DNA of 64,000 nt, taken from contig NZ_CP053908.1 in NCBI RefSeq assembly GCF_013256625.1, positions 1,798,001-1,862,000 of the forward strand, written 5' to 3'. The translations under genes were made by a program, and so were the position numbers. Below the pieces are notes generated by a model. That model was not told the origin of the DNA. It did no database searches and saw nothing but the letters and a program-made list of their open reading frames with translations. This document shows, piece after piece, positions 17,452 to 25,677 of this stretch; within the stretch, counting starts at the first letter, position 1, and every line of letters starts with the position of its first letter. Origin of the DNA: Hymenobacter sp. BRD128. GTDB taxonomy: Bacteria; Bacteroidota; Bacteroidia; Cytophagales; Hymenobacteraceae.

Positions 17452-19563
17452 TTACTTGAGCTGATACAGCTGCACGAGCCGCTTGATGTCGGCCAACGAG
17501 CGCGTGGGCGGGGCTAGCGGCGCCGGAATGGGCTGCTTGGCGAGCGTCTGGAAGTAGAGTACGCAGGCATCGCGCCACCACAGCGCCTCTTTGCGCTGGG
17601 TGATGAGGCGGGCCGCCACGTCGGCGTAGAGGGCGGGGTCGAGGGCCGGGCGGGCGGCGGCCCACTGCTGCTGCAGCCACAGCACCGAGTCGGCACCGGT
17701 GTAGTAGCGGGTGGCCAGCTCGCTCCAGAGGGTGTGGCCGGTGCTGAGCGGCTGCGTCCAGGGCACGTGGTGAAACCAGAGCAGGTAGTTGAGCGGGCAG
17801 GTGCGGGCGTCGCCCCACTCCTTTTGCACCTCGGGCTTATACAACGCCAGGGCATTGCTGCCCGTGGCCGTGCGGTCGAAACCCAGGCCGATGGAGTCGG
17901 CTTTGTGGTAATACACGGCCGTCCAGTCGGGCCGGCCAGCCTTGGCTAGCCAGGGCTGCGGGCCGTAGTGAATGCTCTCGCCCATGATGTGGTGCAGGCC
18001 CAGCGGCGTGGTGTAGCGCACGTAGATGCTGCGCGACTGCCCCAGCAGGCCGGTAATGGTGCGCACGGCGGCCGGCTCGGTGGTCAGCGTCATGCGGGTC
18101 CACTCGCGGGCGATGGCGGCCGGGCTCAGCGTGTGGTCCCAGGCCAGCCGGCCGAAGGCGTACCAGTTGGCCTGGCCCACCGGGTGGCCGGTCCAGTTGC
18201 GGTCGGCGCCGATATTAGCCACGCCCGCGATGCCGCTGAGCGCGTGGTGGTCCAGGCTGCCATCCACTAACCTAGCCACCGTCGAGCCGGGCCCTTGGGC
18301 GTAGGTGTCGGCTTCCAGCACTTCCTTGATGAGCGGGCCGAGGTACACGAGGTGCGTGGCAAAGCCCAGGTATTCCTGCGTGAGCTGCACTTCGAGCAGC
18401 AGCGGCGTGCGCGGCATGGCCCCAAACAGCGGGTGAAACGGCTCGCGGGCCTGGAAGTCAATCGGCCCGTTTTTCACCTGCACCAGCACCTTGGGGTCGA
18501 ACTTGCCATCGAGGGGCTGAAACTCTTCATAGGCTTCCTTGAAGCGGTCGCCGTTGCTGTTGGCCTTGTACACGAAGGCGCGCCACATCACCACGCCATC
18601 GTGGCGGCCGAGGCTCTGGGCCAGCATGTTGGCCCCGTCGGCGTGGTTGCGGCCGTAGTCCTGGGGGCCGGGCTCGCCCTCCGAGTTGGCCTTCACCAGA
18701 AAGCCGCCAAAGTCGGGAATCGCCTTATAGATTTCGTCCGTTTTGGCGGCCCACCACTGCTTCACGGCGGGGTCGAGCGGGTCGGCGGTGGCTAGCCCGC
18801 CGATGACTTTGGGCGCGGCCCACATCACCGACAGGTACACCCGCTGGCCGTAGGGCCGCAGCACGCCCGCCACGGCCGCCACCTTGCCGATATACTCGGC
18901 CGAGAGGTAACGGGCGCTGGCGTTTACATTATTGAGCACCACGCCGTTAATACCAATCGAGGCATTGGCGCGGGCATAGTCGGTGTAGCGCGGGTCGAGA
19001 CGCTCGGGCAGCTCGTACCACTTCCAGATGCTGGAGCCCGCGTAGCCCCGCTCCACCGTGCCGTTGGGGTTGTCCCAGTGGTTGAGCAGGCGAAAATTGA
19101 TGCGCGGGCTGCTGCTGCTAGCCAAGCCCGCCAGCGGCTGGCGCGTCTGCACCTGCCGCAGCAGCGCAAATGCGCCGTAGAGCACCGCCCGGTCGGTGCG
19201 GCCGGCGATAACGAGGTTGTTTTTCTCCGAAAAAATGCGGTAGCCCTCCGCCTTCACCGTCTGGCTAGCCGCGGCATCCACGCGCAGCACAATACCGCCC
19301 GTCCGGCTGCCGGCGCTGGCAACCGTCGGCACGGCCTGGCCCAGCAGCCCCCCTAGCCCACGCGTCAGCTCGGCGCTGGCGGCGCGCAGCACCGGGGTGC
19401 TGCCGGGGCTAGCCACAAACTGCGCCGCCCGCGCATACTGCTGGCGCTCAATCGCGTTGCCGATACGGTCGTACTTCAGCCACAGCCGGTAGCCGTCGTC
19501 GGCCCGGCTGGGGACGGCGGCCATCAGGCACAGCAGAAGCAGAAACACGTTGCGCAGCAACAT
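17452..19563 (-). CDS. GH67 alpha-glucuronidase
   Basis: GH67 enzymes remove (4-O-methyl)glucuronic acid from the terminal non-reducing xylose of xylo-oligosaccharides, complementing GH115. The 703-residue protein has a signal peptide (MLLRNVFLLLLCLMAAVPSRA). An N-terminal domain follows (to about 130), then the barrel with RLLNHWDNPNGTVERGYAG, INGVVLNNVNA, GGFLVKANSEGEPGPQDYGR and MWRAFVYK, and a helical C-terminal domain with LGLHHIMGESIHYGPQPW and LLWFHHVPW. All are typical of the family and the length is usual. The signal peptide suggests periplasmic action after SusC/D import. It is preceded by the TTTCCCACCC motif seven bases before its ATG. Confidence 0.97.
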   Translation of the reverse strand: MLLRNVFLLLLCLMAAVPSRADDGYRLWLKYDRIGNAIERQQYARAAQFVASPGSTPVLRAASAELTRGLGGLLGQAVPTVASAGSRTGGIVLRVDAAASQTVKAEGYRIFSEKNNLVIAGRTDRAVLYGAFALLRQVQTRQPLAGLASSSSPRINFRLLNHWDNPNGTVERGYAGSSIWKWYELPERLDPRYTDYARANASIGINGVVLNNVNASARYLSAEYIGKVAAVAGVLRPYGQRVYLSVMWAAPKVIGGLATADPLDPAVKQWWAAKTDEIYKAIPDFGGFLVKANSEGEPGPQDYGRNHADGANMLAQSLGRHDGVVMWRAFVYKANSNGDRFKEAYEEFQPLDGKFDPKVLVQVKNGPIDFQAREPFHPLFGAMPRTPLLLEVQLTQEYLGFATHLVYLGPLIKEVLEADTYAQGPGSTVARLVDGSLDHHALSGIAGVANIGADRNWTGHPVGQANWYAFGRLAWDHTLSPAAIAREWTRMTLTTEPAAVRTITGLLGQSRSIYVRYTTPLGLHHIMGESIHYGPQPWLAKAGRPDWTAVYYHKADSIGLGFDRTATGSNALALYKPEVQKEWGDARTCPLNYLLWFHHVPWTQPLSTGHTLWSELATRYYTGADSVLWLQQQWAAARPALDPALYADVAARLITQRKEALWWRDACVLYFQTLAKQPIPAPLAPPTRSLADIKRLVQLYQLK

Positions 19564-19570
19564 GGCGGAT

Positions 19571-19580
19571 GGGTGGGAAA
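19571..19580 (-). promoter_or_regulatory. TTTCCCACCC leader motif before GH67
   Basis: The minus strand has TTTCCCACCC seven bases upstream of the GH67 ATG at 19563, inside the 40-bp gap after uxuA. It is therefore probably in the middle of a transcript, which argues against a pure promoter element. Confidence 0.5.
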
Positions 19581-19603
19581 AATGGAGCGGAAAGCGAGTA
19601 GTT

Positions 19604-20845
19604 TTAGCGGGCCGCGTAGGCGGCAGTGGCCGGTACTTCGGCCTGGGTCAGGGTGCGGCGCAGGCCGTATTCGAGGCCGCGCAGCTCGGCCAGGCCACGC
19701 AGGCGGCCGATGGCCGAGTAGCCGGGGTAGGTGCGCTTGTTCGTATTCAGGTCGTCGAGCATCTGGTGGCCGTGGTCGGGGCGCATGGGCAGGGCCGCTT
19801 TCTCTTCGCCGGCGGCTTCGCGGCGCAGCTCTTCCTCTACCAGCGCCCGCACCACGGCATACATATCCACGTCGCCGGCCAGGTGGTCGGCCTCGTGGAA
19901 GTTGCGCGGATTTTCCTCGCGCTTGGTGGTGCGCAGGTGCACGAAGTGGATGCGTGAGCCAAAGCGCTCGACCATGCCGGCCAGGTCATTATCGGGCCGC
20001 ACCCCGAGCGAGCCGGTGCAGAAGGTCAGGCCGTTGGCGCGCACGTTGCAGGCGGCCAGCAGGCCCGCCAGGTCGGCCTCGGTGCTCACTACGCGCGGCA
20101 GGCCCAGCAGCGGGAAAGGCGGGTCGTCGGGGTGAATGCAGAGGCCAATACCTACTTCCTCCGCCACCGGCGCCACCTGCTGAATGAAGTAGTGCAGGTT
20201 GGCCGTGAGGGCAGCGGCATCAATCGCCTTATATTCATTCAGATAATCCTGAAAGGTGCTTAACTCAAACGCCTCTTCCGAGCCGGGCAGGCCGAGCAGG
20301 GTCGTATTGGTAAGCTGGGCTACGGCTTCGGGGCTCATGCTGGCAAACTGCCGGCGGGCAGCCTCGGCCACGGCGGGCTCGTAGTCGGCCTCGGCGCCGG
20401 GGCGCTTGAGAATGCACAAGTCAAACACGGCAAAATCCTGCCAGACGAAACGCAGCGCCCGCGAGCCATCGGGCATTTCGTAGCTCAAATCGGTACGCGA
20501 CCAGTCGAGCACGGGCATGAAATTGTAGCACACCGTGCGGATGCCGCAGGCCGCCAGGTTGCGCAGCGATTGCTGGTAATTGGCGATGTATTCGGCACGG
20601 CTAGCCCTCCCCTTTTTGATGTCCTCGTGCACGGGCAAGCTCTCAACCACAGCCCAATGCAGGGGTAAATGGGTCTGATTACCGGCTTCGATAAGCTGCT
20701 GCCGGGCCTGGATTTCAGCTACCGGCCACACCGCGCCCACGGGCAGTTGGTGCAGGGCCGACACGACCCCGGCGCAGCCGGCCTGGCGAATATCGAACAA
20801 CGAAACTGGGTCGTTGGGCCCAAACCAGCGCATAGTGTGCAGCAT
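19604..20845 (-). CDS. uxuA: Mannonate dehydratase
   Basis: UxuA dehydrates D-mannonate to 2-keto-3-deoxygluconate in glucuronate catabolism (cytoplasmic). The 413-residue protein begins [23 protein letters not shown], close to the known UxuA N-terminus. It contains [64 protein letters not shown] and [12 protein letters not shown], which carry the metal-binding and catalytic His, Cys and Asp residues of the family. It is the first gene of the minus-strand xylan operon. A perfect Bacteroidota -7 box on the minus strand (20873-20880) lies just upstream, next to a candidate repressor half-site. Confidence 0.97.
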   Translation of the reverse strand: MLHTMRWFGPNDPVSLFDIRQAGCAGVVSALHQLPVGAVWPVAEIQARQQLIEAGNQTHLPLHWAVVESLPVHEDIKKGRASRAEYIANYQQSLRNLAACGIRTVCYNFMPVLDWSRTDLSYEMPDGSRALRFVWQDFAVFDLCILKRPGAEADYEPAVAEAARRQFASMSPEAVAQLTNTTLLGLPGSEEAFELSTFQDYLNEYKAIDAAALTANLHYFIQQVAPVAEEVGIGLCIHPDDPPFPLLGLPRVVSTEADLAGLLAACNVRANGLTFCTGSLGVRPDNDLAGMVERFGSRIHFVHLRTTKREENPRNFHEADHLAGDVDMYAVVRALVEEELRREAAGEEKAALPMRPDHGHQMLDDLNTNKRTYPGYSAIGRLRGLAELRGLEYGLRRTLTQAEVPATAAYAAR

Positions 20846-20872
20846 GGTGCTCTAACAAAAAAGTGCAATTTT

Positions 20873-20880
20873 CAAACCTA
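20873..20880 (-). promoter_or_regulatory. -7 promoter box for the xylan operon
   Basis: The minus strand reads TAGGTTTG, an exact match to the Bacteroidota sigma-ABfr -7 consensus TAnnTTTG, 28 bases before the uxuA start codon. No convincing -33 TTG is seen. A candidate operator half-site lies immediately upstream. Confidence 0.6.
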
Positions 20881-20885
20881 CTGAA

Positions 20886-20899
20886 TACGTTGCGATAGG
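20886..20899. promoter_or_regulatory. Candidate operator half-site at the uxuA promoter
   Basis: The plus strand reads TACGTTGCGATAGG, matching one arm of the palindrome at 21037-21051 (AACGTTGCCGATAGG) except for one substitution and one missing base. It lies directly upstream of the uxuA -7 box, where a bound repressor would block RNA polymerase. A second site about 140 bp away would also allow DNA looping (inference). Confidence 0.45.
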
Positions 20900-21016
20900 T
20901 GGCTTACGCAGCAAAATCAGCACTGGTCTGGGGTGGAATCTGATTCAAATGTAAAGTCAGTGTTACCACTCAGCATAACCTAAAAAGCTCAAATTCAAGG
21001 AAAATCAGCAAAAAAA

Positions 21017-21050
21017 CTATCGGCAACGTTTTCGCAAACGTTGCCGATAG
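21017..21050. promoter_or_regulatory. 15-bp perfect palindrome, probable LacI-type operator
   Basis: The arms CTATCGGCAACGTTT (21017-21031) and AAACGTTGCCGATAG (21036-21050) are exact reverse complements around a 4-base centre (TCGC). Each arm also contains an AACGTT core with a central CG, the usual core of LacI-family operators, so it may hold two sites. It ends two bases before a near-consensus -7 box for the regulator gene, which fits autoregulation. A transcription terminator is unlikely because no U-tract follows and no gene ends here. Confidence 0.65.
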
Positions 21051-21135
21051 GTAAACTTTGCAAAATATTTTTTTTACTGCTACATTCCGCCACCTATTTC
21101 GTAGCTTCCGTCCGACCTTCGCATTATCCACCTTT

Positions 21136-21145
21136 TTTCCCACCC
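21136..21145 (+). promoter_or_regulatory. TTTCCCACCC leader motif before the LacI-type regulator
   Basis: TTTCCCACCC, with extra T residues before it, lies seven bases upstream of the ATG at 21153, the same spacing as before GH67. Confidence 0.5.
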
Positions 21146-21152
21146 TTGCTCT

Positions 21153-22331
21153 ATGGTTAAATGTGTTAAGTGCAGCCTCGCCGACGACGTGATGAAAGCG
21201 GGCTTCGTGCGGGGGCGGCAACGCTTCTTCTGCAAGGCCTGCGACTACCATTTTACGGCCGAAAAGCCGGCCGGCACCCCTAGCCGCAAGCGCCACCAGG
21301 CCACCATTGCCGACGTGGCCCGGCAGGTAGGCGTGGCGCCCTCCACGGTATCGCGCGCCCTCAATGGCCATTCCGACATCAGCCCGCTCACGCGCCAGGC
21401 CATTCTGGAAGCCGCCCAGCAGCTCGACTACCAGCCCAACTTATTGGCCCAGAGCCTTAAGAGCCAAGCTACCAATACTATCGGCGTGCTCATCCCTGAC
21501 CTGGAGCGGCCGTTTTTTGCCACCGCCGTCAGCGGCATTCAGCAGGTGGCTACCAAGGCGGGCTACCGGGTGATGATTTGCCAGTCGAAGGAGTCGTATG
21601 AGGCGGAGGTGAGCAATGTGCAGGCCCTGATAGCCAGCCGGGTAGATGGCCTGCTCATCTGCCACTCGCGCGAAACCGAGAACTTCGACCACGTGAAAGA
21701 CCCCGCGCGGCGCGGCATTCCAGTTATTCACTTCGACCGGGTGTGCAATGAGGTGAACAGCGCCAAGGTTATTCTCGACGACCGGTTAGGGGCGTTCACC
21801 ATCACCGAGCACCTTATTGAGCAGGGCTGCCGGCGCATTGCCATTCTGGCGGGGCCGGCGTCGCTGCTCATCAGCCGGCAGCGGCAGGCGGGCTACCTCA
21901 GCGCCCTGCGCAAGCACGGCCTGCCCACCACCGAGGAGCTGTGCGCGCACATTGACTTCCGGCCCGTGTCGGCCGTGGCGGCCCTCGATACCTGGCTAGC
22001 CCTACCCGAGCCGCCCGACGCCATTTTTGCCATCAACTACACCAACGCTTTCGACCTGCTGCTGGCCCTGCGCGAGCGCGGCGTGCGCGTGCCCGAAGAC
22101 ATGGCCATCGTGGGCTTCGGCGACGAGTTTCTGGCTAGCCTCATCGAGCCCGGCCTCACTACTGTCGACTTGCACCCCTTCCGCATCGGCCAGCAGGCGG
22201 CCAGCCTCTTCCTGGAGCAAATGGCGCAGAAAGAAGATTTTCAGCCGCGCACCTGCGTAGTTACGAGCGAGTTGATTATCCGGCAGTCGTCGCTCAAGGG
22301 CAAGGGCGAGAAGCTGAAAGTACTGGTGTAA
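21153..22331 (+). CDS. LacI-family transcriptional regulator with N-terminal zinc-ribbon-like domain
   Basis: This is the probable regulator of the divergent xylan operon. The 392-residue protein has a normal LacI HTH at about 51-72 (TIADVARQVGVAPSTVSRALN), the hinge helix (LDYQPNLLAQSLK) and a periplasmic-binding-protein-like effector domain from about 105 (IGVLIPDLERPFFA) to the end. Unusually, about 45 residues precede the HTH and contain C4-x2-C7 and C27-x2-C30 around basic and aromatic residues (GFVRGRQRFFCKACDYHF). This resembles the zinc ribbon of IS1 InsA-type proteins. ATG 21153 is supported because the cysteine pairs are in frame and the leader motif sits seven bases before it. The effector is unknown; a xylan- or uronate-derived sugar is likely. 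A hairpin terminator follows. Confidence 0.92.
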   Translation: MVKCVKCSLADDVMKAGFVRGRQRFFCKACDYHFTAEKPAGTPSRKRHQATIADVARQVGVAPSTVSRALNGHSDISPLTRQAILEAAQQLDYQPNLLAQSLKSQATNTIGVLIPDLERPFFATAVSGIQQVATKAGYRVMICQSKESYEAEVSNVQALIASRVDGLLICHSRETENFDHVKDPARRGIPVIHFDRVCNEVNSAKVILDDRLGAFTITEHLIEQGCRRIAILAGPASLLISRQRQAGYLSALRKHGLPTTEELCAHIDFRPVSAVAALDTWLALPEPPDAIFAINYTNAFDLLLALRERGVRVPEDMAIVGFGDEFLASLIEPGLTTVDLHPFRIGQQAASLFLEQMAQKEDFQPRTCVVTSELIIRQSSLKGKGEKLKVLV

Positions 22332-22346
22332 CCGGAATTAATGAGC

Positions 22347-22400
22347 TAAAACAGAACGTCCTGCTTCGACAAGCTCAGCAGGACGTTCTGTTTAGTTTTT
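22347..22400. terminator. Hairpin terminator after the LacI-type regulator
   Basis: Arms AAACAGAACGTCCTGCT and AGCAGGACGTTCTGTTT enclose a short loop and are followed by a T-rich run (TTTAGTTTTT). It lies between the convergent ends of the regulator and the deacetylase, so it may serve both. The internal TTCGACAAGCTCAGCA matches the core of the hairpin repeat family seen elsewhere in the window. Confidence 0.75.
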
Positions 22401-22425
22401 CTTCTATCAGCTACTTGAACGGCGC

Positions 22426-23367
22426 TTAAAAGCTCTGTACCATATTATTGTGCAGCGTGCGGGGGCTCCAGTAGCCGCTGGCGATGATGCGCCGGATGGT
22501 GAAGAGCGGGTCTTGCTGGTCGCGCTTTTCGGCCAGGCTGAAGGCGGCCACGAAGCCGCGCTTTTTCAGCTCGGGGAAGGCCTGGGTGTTCCAGAGGCCG
22601 AAGGGATAGGCGAAGTACTTGATTTTCTTGCCCGTAATGTCTTCCAGCGTCTTGGTAGGCTTGTCGATTTGGGTTTCCCAATCCTTACCCTGGTACTTTT
22701 TCACGTTGTGGTGGTCCCAGGTGTGCGAGCCAATTTGGTTGCCCTCGTCGGAAAGCTGCTTCACCATGGCCTTGGTCATGTAGTGTGGGCGGCCGAGGCT
22801 CACGGTCATCACGAAATACACGCCCTTATAACCGTATTGGGCCAGCGTGGGCCGAGCAATGGTGAACTGGTCGAGGTCGGTGTCGTCGAAGGTAAGCATC
22901 ACCGGCTTGCTGGGCAGCTTGGCGCCGGTGGTGAGGTAGGCGTAGAGCTGGTCGGGCTGAATGGTGTGGTAGCCACTGTCGGCCAGCATCTTAATCTGGG
23001 CCTTGAACTGCGCGATGGGAATGATGTAATCCTTGGCGCCTTTCGAGTCGCGGGCCGTCCAGTCGCGAATCTGGTGGTAGCACAGAATCGGAATCTGGGG
23101 CCGGGCGTAGATGGCCGCCGCATCGCTGGCCTTGGCGGCCGGGATGGTGCTAGGGTCGGGGCCGGGCTTGGCGTTAGCTTCTTCGGCGGCCACGGCGGCG
23201 GTGCCCGAGGTGGGCGCAGTCTCGTCGATTTTAGCCGAATCGGTTTTGCCCGTGGCCTCGGCGTCGGGAGTGGTACGGGCCTCGCCGGTGGTGGCGGTTT
23301 TGGAGTCGCAGGCGGCTAGGCTCAGCGTGGCAGCCACCACGGCGGCTACCGGAAACAGGTTTTTCAA
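22426..23367 (-). CDS. NodB-type polysaccharide deacetylase lipoprotein
   Basis: Carbohydrate esterase 4-like (NodB) domain, which removes acetyl groups from N-acetylated or O-acetylated glycans. A TTG start at 23367 is preferred because it yields the lipoprotein signal MKNLFPVAAVVAATLSLAAC with Cys20; the open frame extends far upstream but antisense to dapA and without a sensible N-terminus. An Ala/Thr/Glu-rich linker (about 21-75) precedes the catalytic domain. Visible motifs: IPILCYHQIRDW, LTFDDTDLDQF (metal and catalytic Asp pair) and GSHTWDHHNVK (two metal His). The 313-residue length is usual. The substrate could be peptidoglycan, exopolysaccharide or xylan; position next to the xylan locus is not proof. 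Confidence 0.88.
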   Translation of the reverse strand: MKNLFPVAAVVAATLSLAACDSKTATTGEARTTPDAEATGKTDSAKIDETAPTSGTAAVAAEEANAKPGPDPSTIPAAKASDAAAIYARPQIPILCYHQIRDWTARDSKGAKDYIIPIAQFKAQIKMLADSGYHTIQPDQLYAYLTTGAKLPSKPVMLTFDDTDLDQFTIARPTLAQYGYKGVYFVMTVSLGRPHYMTKAMVKQLSDEGNQIGSHTWDHHNVKKYQGKDWETQIDKPTKTLEDITGKKIKYFAYPFGLWNTQAFPELKKRGFVAAFSLAEKRDQQDPLFTIRRIIASGYWSPRTLHNNMVQSF

Positions 23368-23413
23368 GGAAGCAATTAAAAAGCCGGCTAGGCGCAACGG
23401 CGGACGATGAGTG

Positions 23414-23421
23414 TACTTTTG
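23414..23421 (+). promoter_or_regulatory. -7 promoter box for dapA
   Basis: TACTTTTG is an exact match to TAnnTTTG, 25 bases before the dapA ATG. No clear -33 element is visible. Confidence 0.55.
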
Positions 23422-23446
23422 CACAAAGCAACAACCCCGACAGCGG

Positions 23447-24310
23447 ATGAACAAACTACACGGCACCGGCGTGGCCCTGGTGACCCCCTTTACTCCCACC
23501 GGCGCCATCGATATGGCGGCCTGGGAGCGCCTGCTCGACTTCAACATTGCAGGTGGCGTCGAATACTTGGTCATCAACGGCACCACGGGCGAGTCGCCTA
23601 CCGTTACGGCTTCGGAGAAAGCTGAGCTTCTGGATATTGCCCGCCGGCACGTGGCCGGCCGCGTGCCGCTCGTGTACGGCATCGGCGGCAACGACACGGC
23701 CACCGTCGAGCAGCAGTTGCGCAGCTTCGACCCCACCGGCATCACGGCTATTTTGTCGGCCAGCCCGGCGTATAATAAACCCAGCCAGGCCGGCATAGTG
23801 ACTCATTATCAGCGCTTGGCCGAGGCTTCGCCCCTGCCGCTCATTCTCTACAACGTGCCCGGCCGCACCGGCTCCAATATCTCGGCCGATACTACCCTCA
23901 AGCTAGCCCAGCACGCTAACATCATCGGCATCAAGGAGGCTAGCGGCAACGTGGAGCAGTGCCTCGCCATCCTGGCTAAGAAGCCGGCCGACTTCCTGTT
24001 TTTGAGTGGTGATGATATGCTCACGCTACCGCTCATCGCCTGCGGCGGCCAGGGCATTATCTCGGTGCTGGGCAATGCGTTTCCGCAGAAATTCAGCGAC
24101 ATGACCCGCGCCGCGCTGGCCGGCGACTTTGCCCGCGCCAGCGAGCTGCTTTATTATTTTGTGGGCCTGAACCCGCTGATGTACGAAGAAGGCAACCCCG
24201 TGGGCGTGAAGGCCGCGCTAGCCCTGCAGGGCGTGTGCGAGCCCGCCGTGCGCCTGCCCCTGGTGCCCGCCAGCGAGGGGCTAACGGCGCGGATTAAGAT
24301 GCTACTCTAA
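23447..24310 (+). CDS. dapA: 4-hydroxy-tetrahydrodipicolinate synthase
   Basis: DapA condenses pyruvate with aspartate semialdehyde in lysine and diaminopimelate synthesis. The 287-residue protein has NGTTGESPT (44-52), the catalytic Tyr135 in LYNVPGRTG and the Schiff-base Lys163 in GIKEASGN, the standard set for true DapA rather than other class I aldolases. The ATG at 23447 aligns with the usual DapA N-terminus (MNKLHGTGVALVTPF) and is supported by the promoter box upstream; an earlier in-frame ATG at 23411 would lie upstream of the transcription start. A broken oxygenase gene follows after 13 bp. Confidence 0.95.
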   Translation: MNKLHGTGVALVTPFTPTGAIDMAAWERLLDFNIAGGVEYLVINGTTGESPTVTASEKAELLDIARRHVAGRVPLVYGIGGNDTATVEQQLRSFDPTGITAILSASPAYNKPSQAGIVTHYQRLAEASPLPLILYNVPGRTGSNISADTTLKLAQHANIIGIKEASGNVEQCLAILAKKPADFLFLSGDDMLTLPLIACGGQGIISVLGNAFPQKFSDMTRAALAGDFARASELLYYFVGLNPLMYEEGNPVGVKAALALQGVCEPAVRLPLVPASEGLTARIKMLL

Positions 24311-24323
24311 GCTATATTCGCCT

Positions 24324-24889
24324 ATGCACCTTACTAAAGTAGCCGACAACATTTTCACGGTCGAAGATTTCTTCACGCGCGCCGAGTGCTTGCAGTATAT
24401 CGTGCGTAGCGAGGAAATCGGTTATGAGCTAGCCAAGGTGAACACGGCGGGCGGCAGCAAGGTAAAAACCGATGTGCGCAACAACAGCCGGGCCTTTTAC
24501 AACAGCGAGGAGCTAGCCCAGGAATTGTGGGCGAAAATCCAGCCGTTTGTGCTCATGCAGCTTGGTAATAGCACGGCATTGGCCTCAATGAGTTGTTTCG
24601 CTTCTACCGCTACCAGCGCGGCCACAAGTTCAAGGGCCATATTGATGAGAGCTATGCTCGCAACGCCCAAGAAGCAAGTTACTTTACCTTTATGGTATAC
24701 CTGAACGATAATTTTCAGGGCGGCGACACCACGTTTCGGGGCGTGCGCATTCGGCCCCGGCAGGGCATGGCGCTGCTGTTCCTGCACAGCCTCTACCACG
24801 AGGGCAGCGAGGTGACGCAGGGCGTGAAATACGTGCTGCGCTCGGACGTGATGTATCGCACGGCCGAGGCGGGCAGCTTGGCCTCGTAA
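24324..24889 (+). pseudogene. 2OG-Fe(II) oxygenase (prolyl-4-hydroxylase-like), single frame break
   Basis: Two overlapping frames together encode one protein of about 188 residues of the 2-oxoglutarate/Fe(II) dioxygenase superfamily. The first frame runs from ATG 24324 (MHLTKVADNIFTVEDFFTRAEC) to about 24580. The second continues with GLNELFRFYRYQRGHKFKGH, then the metal-binding His-x-Asp (HIDES), YFTFMVYLND, the distal metal His in SLYHEGSEV and a basic 2OG-binding residue in YVLRSD. One extra base near 24575-24580 (GCACGGCATT) would join the frames. Catalytic residues are intact, so a sequencing error is at least as likely as true decay. Its substrate is unknown. Confidence 0.8.
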
Positions 24890-24891
24890 CG

Positions 24892-25650
24892 CTACCAGCC
24901 GCTGGCCAGCACGTCGGCAATGTGCATGGTCTTGATAGCCAGCTTCTCACGGCGGATGTACGCCTCCAGGTGCATGAGGCAGCTCACGTCGGTGCTCACG
25001 ATGTAGTCGGCGCCGGTGGCTAGGGCGTGCTCGACTTTTTGCTGGGCCATCGCCACCGAAATAGCCTCAAACTTCACGGCGAAGGTGCCGCCGAAGCCGC
25101 AGCAGGTGGTGGTTTCGGCCATCTCGACGCGGCTAAGGCCAGCCACGGCGTCGAGCAGCCGGCGCGGCGCCTCCCGAATACCGCACTCGCGCAGCGCCGA
25201 GCAGGAGTCGTGGTAGGTATAGGTGCCGGCTAGCCGCGCGCCGGGAATGGTACTGACATTCAGCACATCGGTTAAAAACTCAGTAAGTTCGTAGGTGCGG
25301 CGTTGTACGCCCTGGCAGCGCGCCGCCTCGGGCGTGCCGGCGAAGAGGTGCGAATAGGCGTTGCGCACCATGCCCACACACGAAGCGGAAGGGCTTACGA
25401 CGTAGCGCGGCGCGTCTAAGTCAGTAGTGGCAGGTTCGCTAAAGTCACGCAGAAATTTTTCGGCAATGTCGCGGCTTTCTTCTTTGTAGCCCGCATTATA
25501 GGCGGGCTGGCCGCAGCAGGTTTGGGCCGGGTTGTAGTGCACCTGGCAGCCGGCTTTCTCCAGCACTTTCACCGTGTTGAGGGCGGTATGCGGGTAGAGT
25601 TGGTCGACGAAGCAGGGAATGAAAATATCGACTTGGGGAGGGCTAGCCAC
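24892..25650 (-). CDS. lutA: (Fe-S)-binding CCG-domain protein, LutA/GlcF-like
   Basis: The protein resembles LutA (YkgE), the small CCG-domain subunit of the LutABC L-lactate oxidation system. Its 252 residues hold two cysteine-rich CCG domains: CF plus NPAQTCCGQPAYNAGY (about 12-55) and YHDSCSALRECG plus TTTCCGFGGTFAVK (about 145-205). A GTG start at 25650 fits the usual N-terminus (VDIFIPCFVDQLYP). No lutB or lutC lies next to it, so its partners must be elsewhere or its role may differ. The gene converges with the broken oxygenase, the two stop codons being 2 bp apart. Confidence 0.85.
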   Translation of the reverse strand: MASPPQVDIFIPCFVDQLYPHTALNTVKVLEKAGCQVHYNPAQTCCGQPAYNAGYKEESRDIAEKFLRDFSEPATTDLDAPRYVVSPSASCVGMVRNAYSHLFAGTPEAARCQGVQRRTYELTEFLTDVLNVSTIPGARLAGTYTYHDSCSALRECGIREAPRRLLDAVAGLSRVEMAETTTCCGFGGTFAVKFEAISVAMAQQKVEHALATGADYIVSTDVSCLMHLEAYIRREKLAIKTMHIADVLASGW

Positions 25651-25677
25651 TGGGTATTATCGTTACTAATGAGGTTG

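Larger units (their letters stand above)
20846..21152. other. Divergent control region between uxuA operon and LacI-type regulator
   Basis: This 307-bp, comparatively AT-rich gap carries the promoters for the 20-kb xylan operon (leftward) and the regulator gene (rightward). It holds an exact leftward TAGGTTTG box (20873-20880), a half-site resembling the operator (20886-20899), the large palindrome (21017-21050), a rightward near-consensus AAACTTTG (21053-21060) and the TTTCCCACCC motif (21136-21145). No open frame of note is present. Confidence 0.75.

Noticed and set aside
21017..21050. The perfect palindrome considered as a transcription terminator
   Set aside because: It lies between two divergent start codons, no U-tract follows on either strand, and it abuts a promoter-like box; an operator explains it better.
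22426..23796. The longer open frame (456 codons) for the deacetylase beginning at 23796
   Set aside because: Its first 143 codons are antisense to dapA and precede a clear lipoprotein signal; the TTG at 23367 is a better start.
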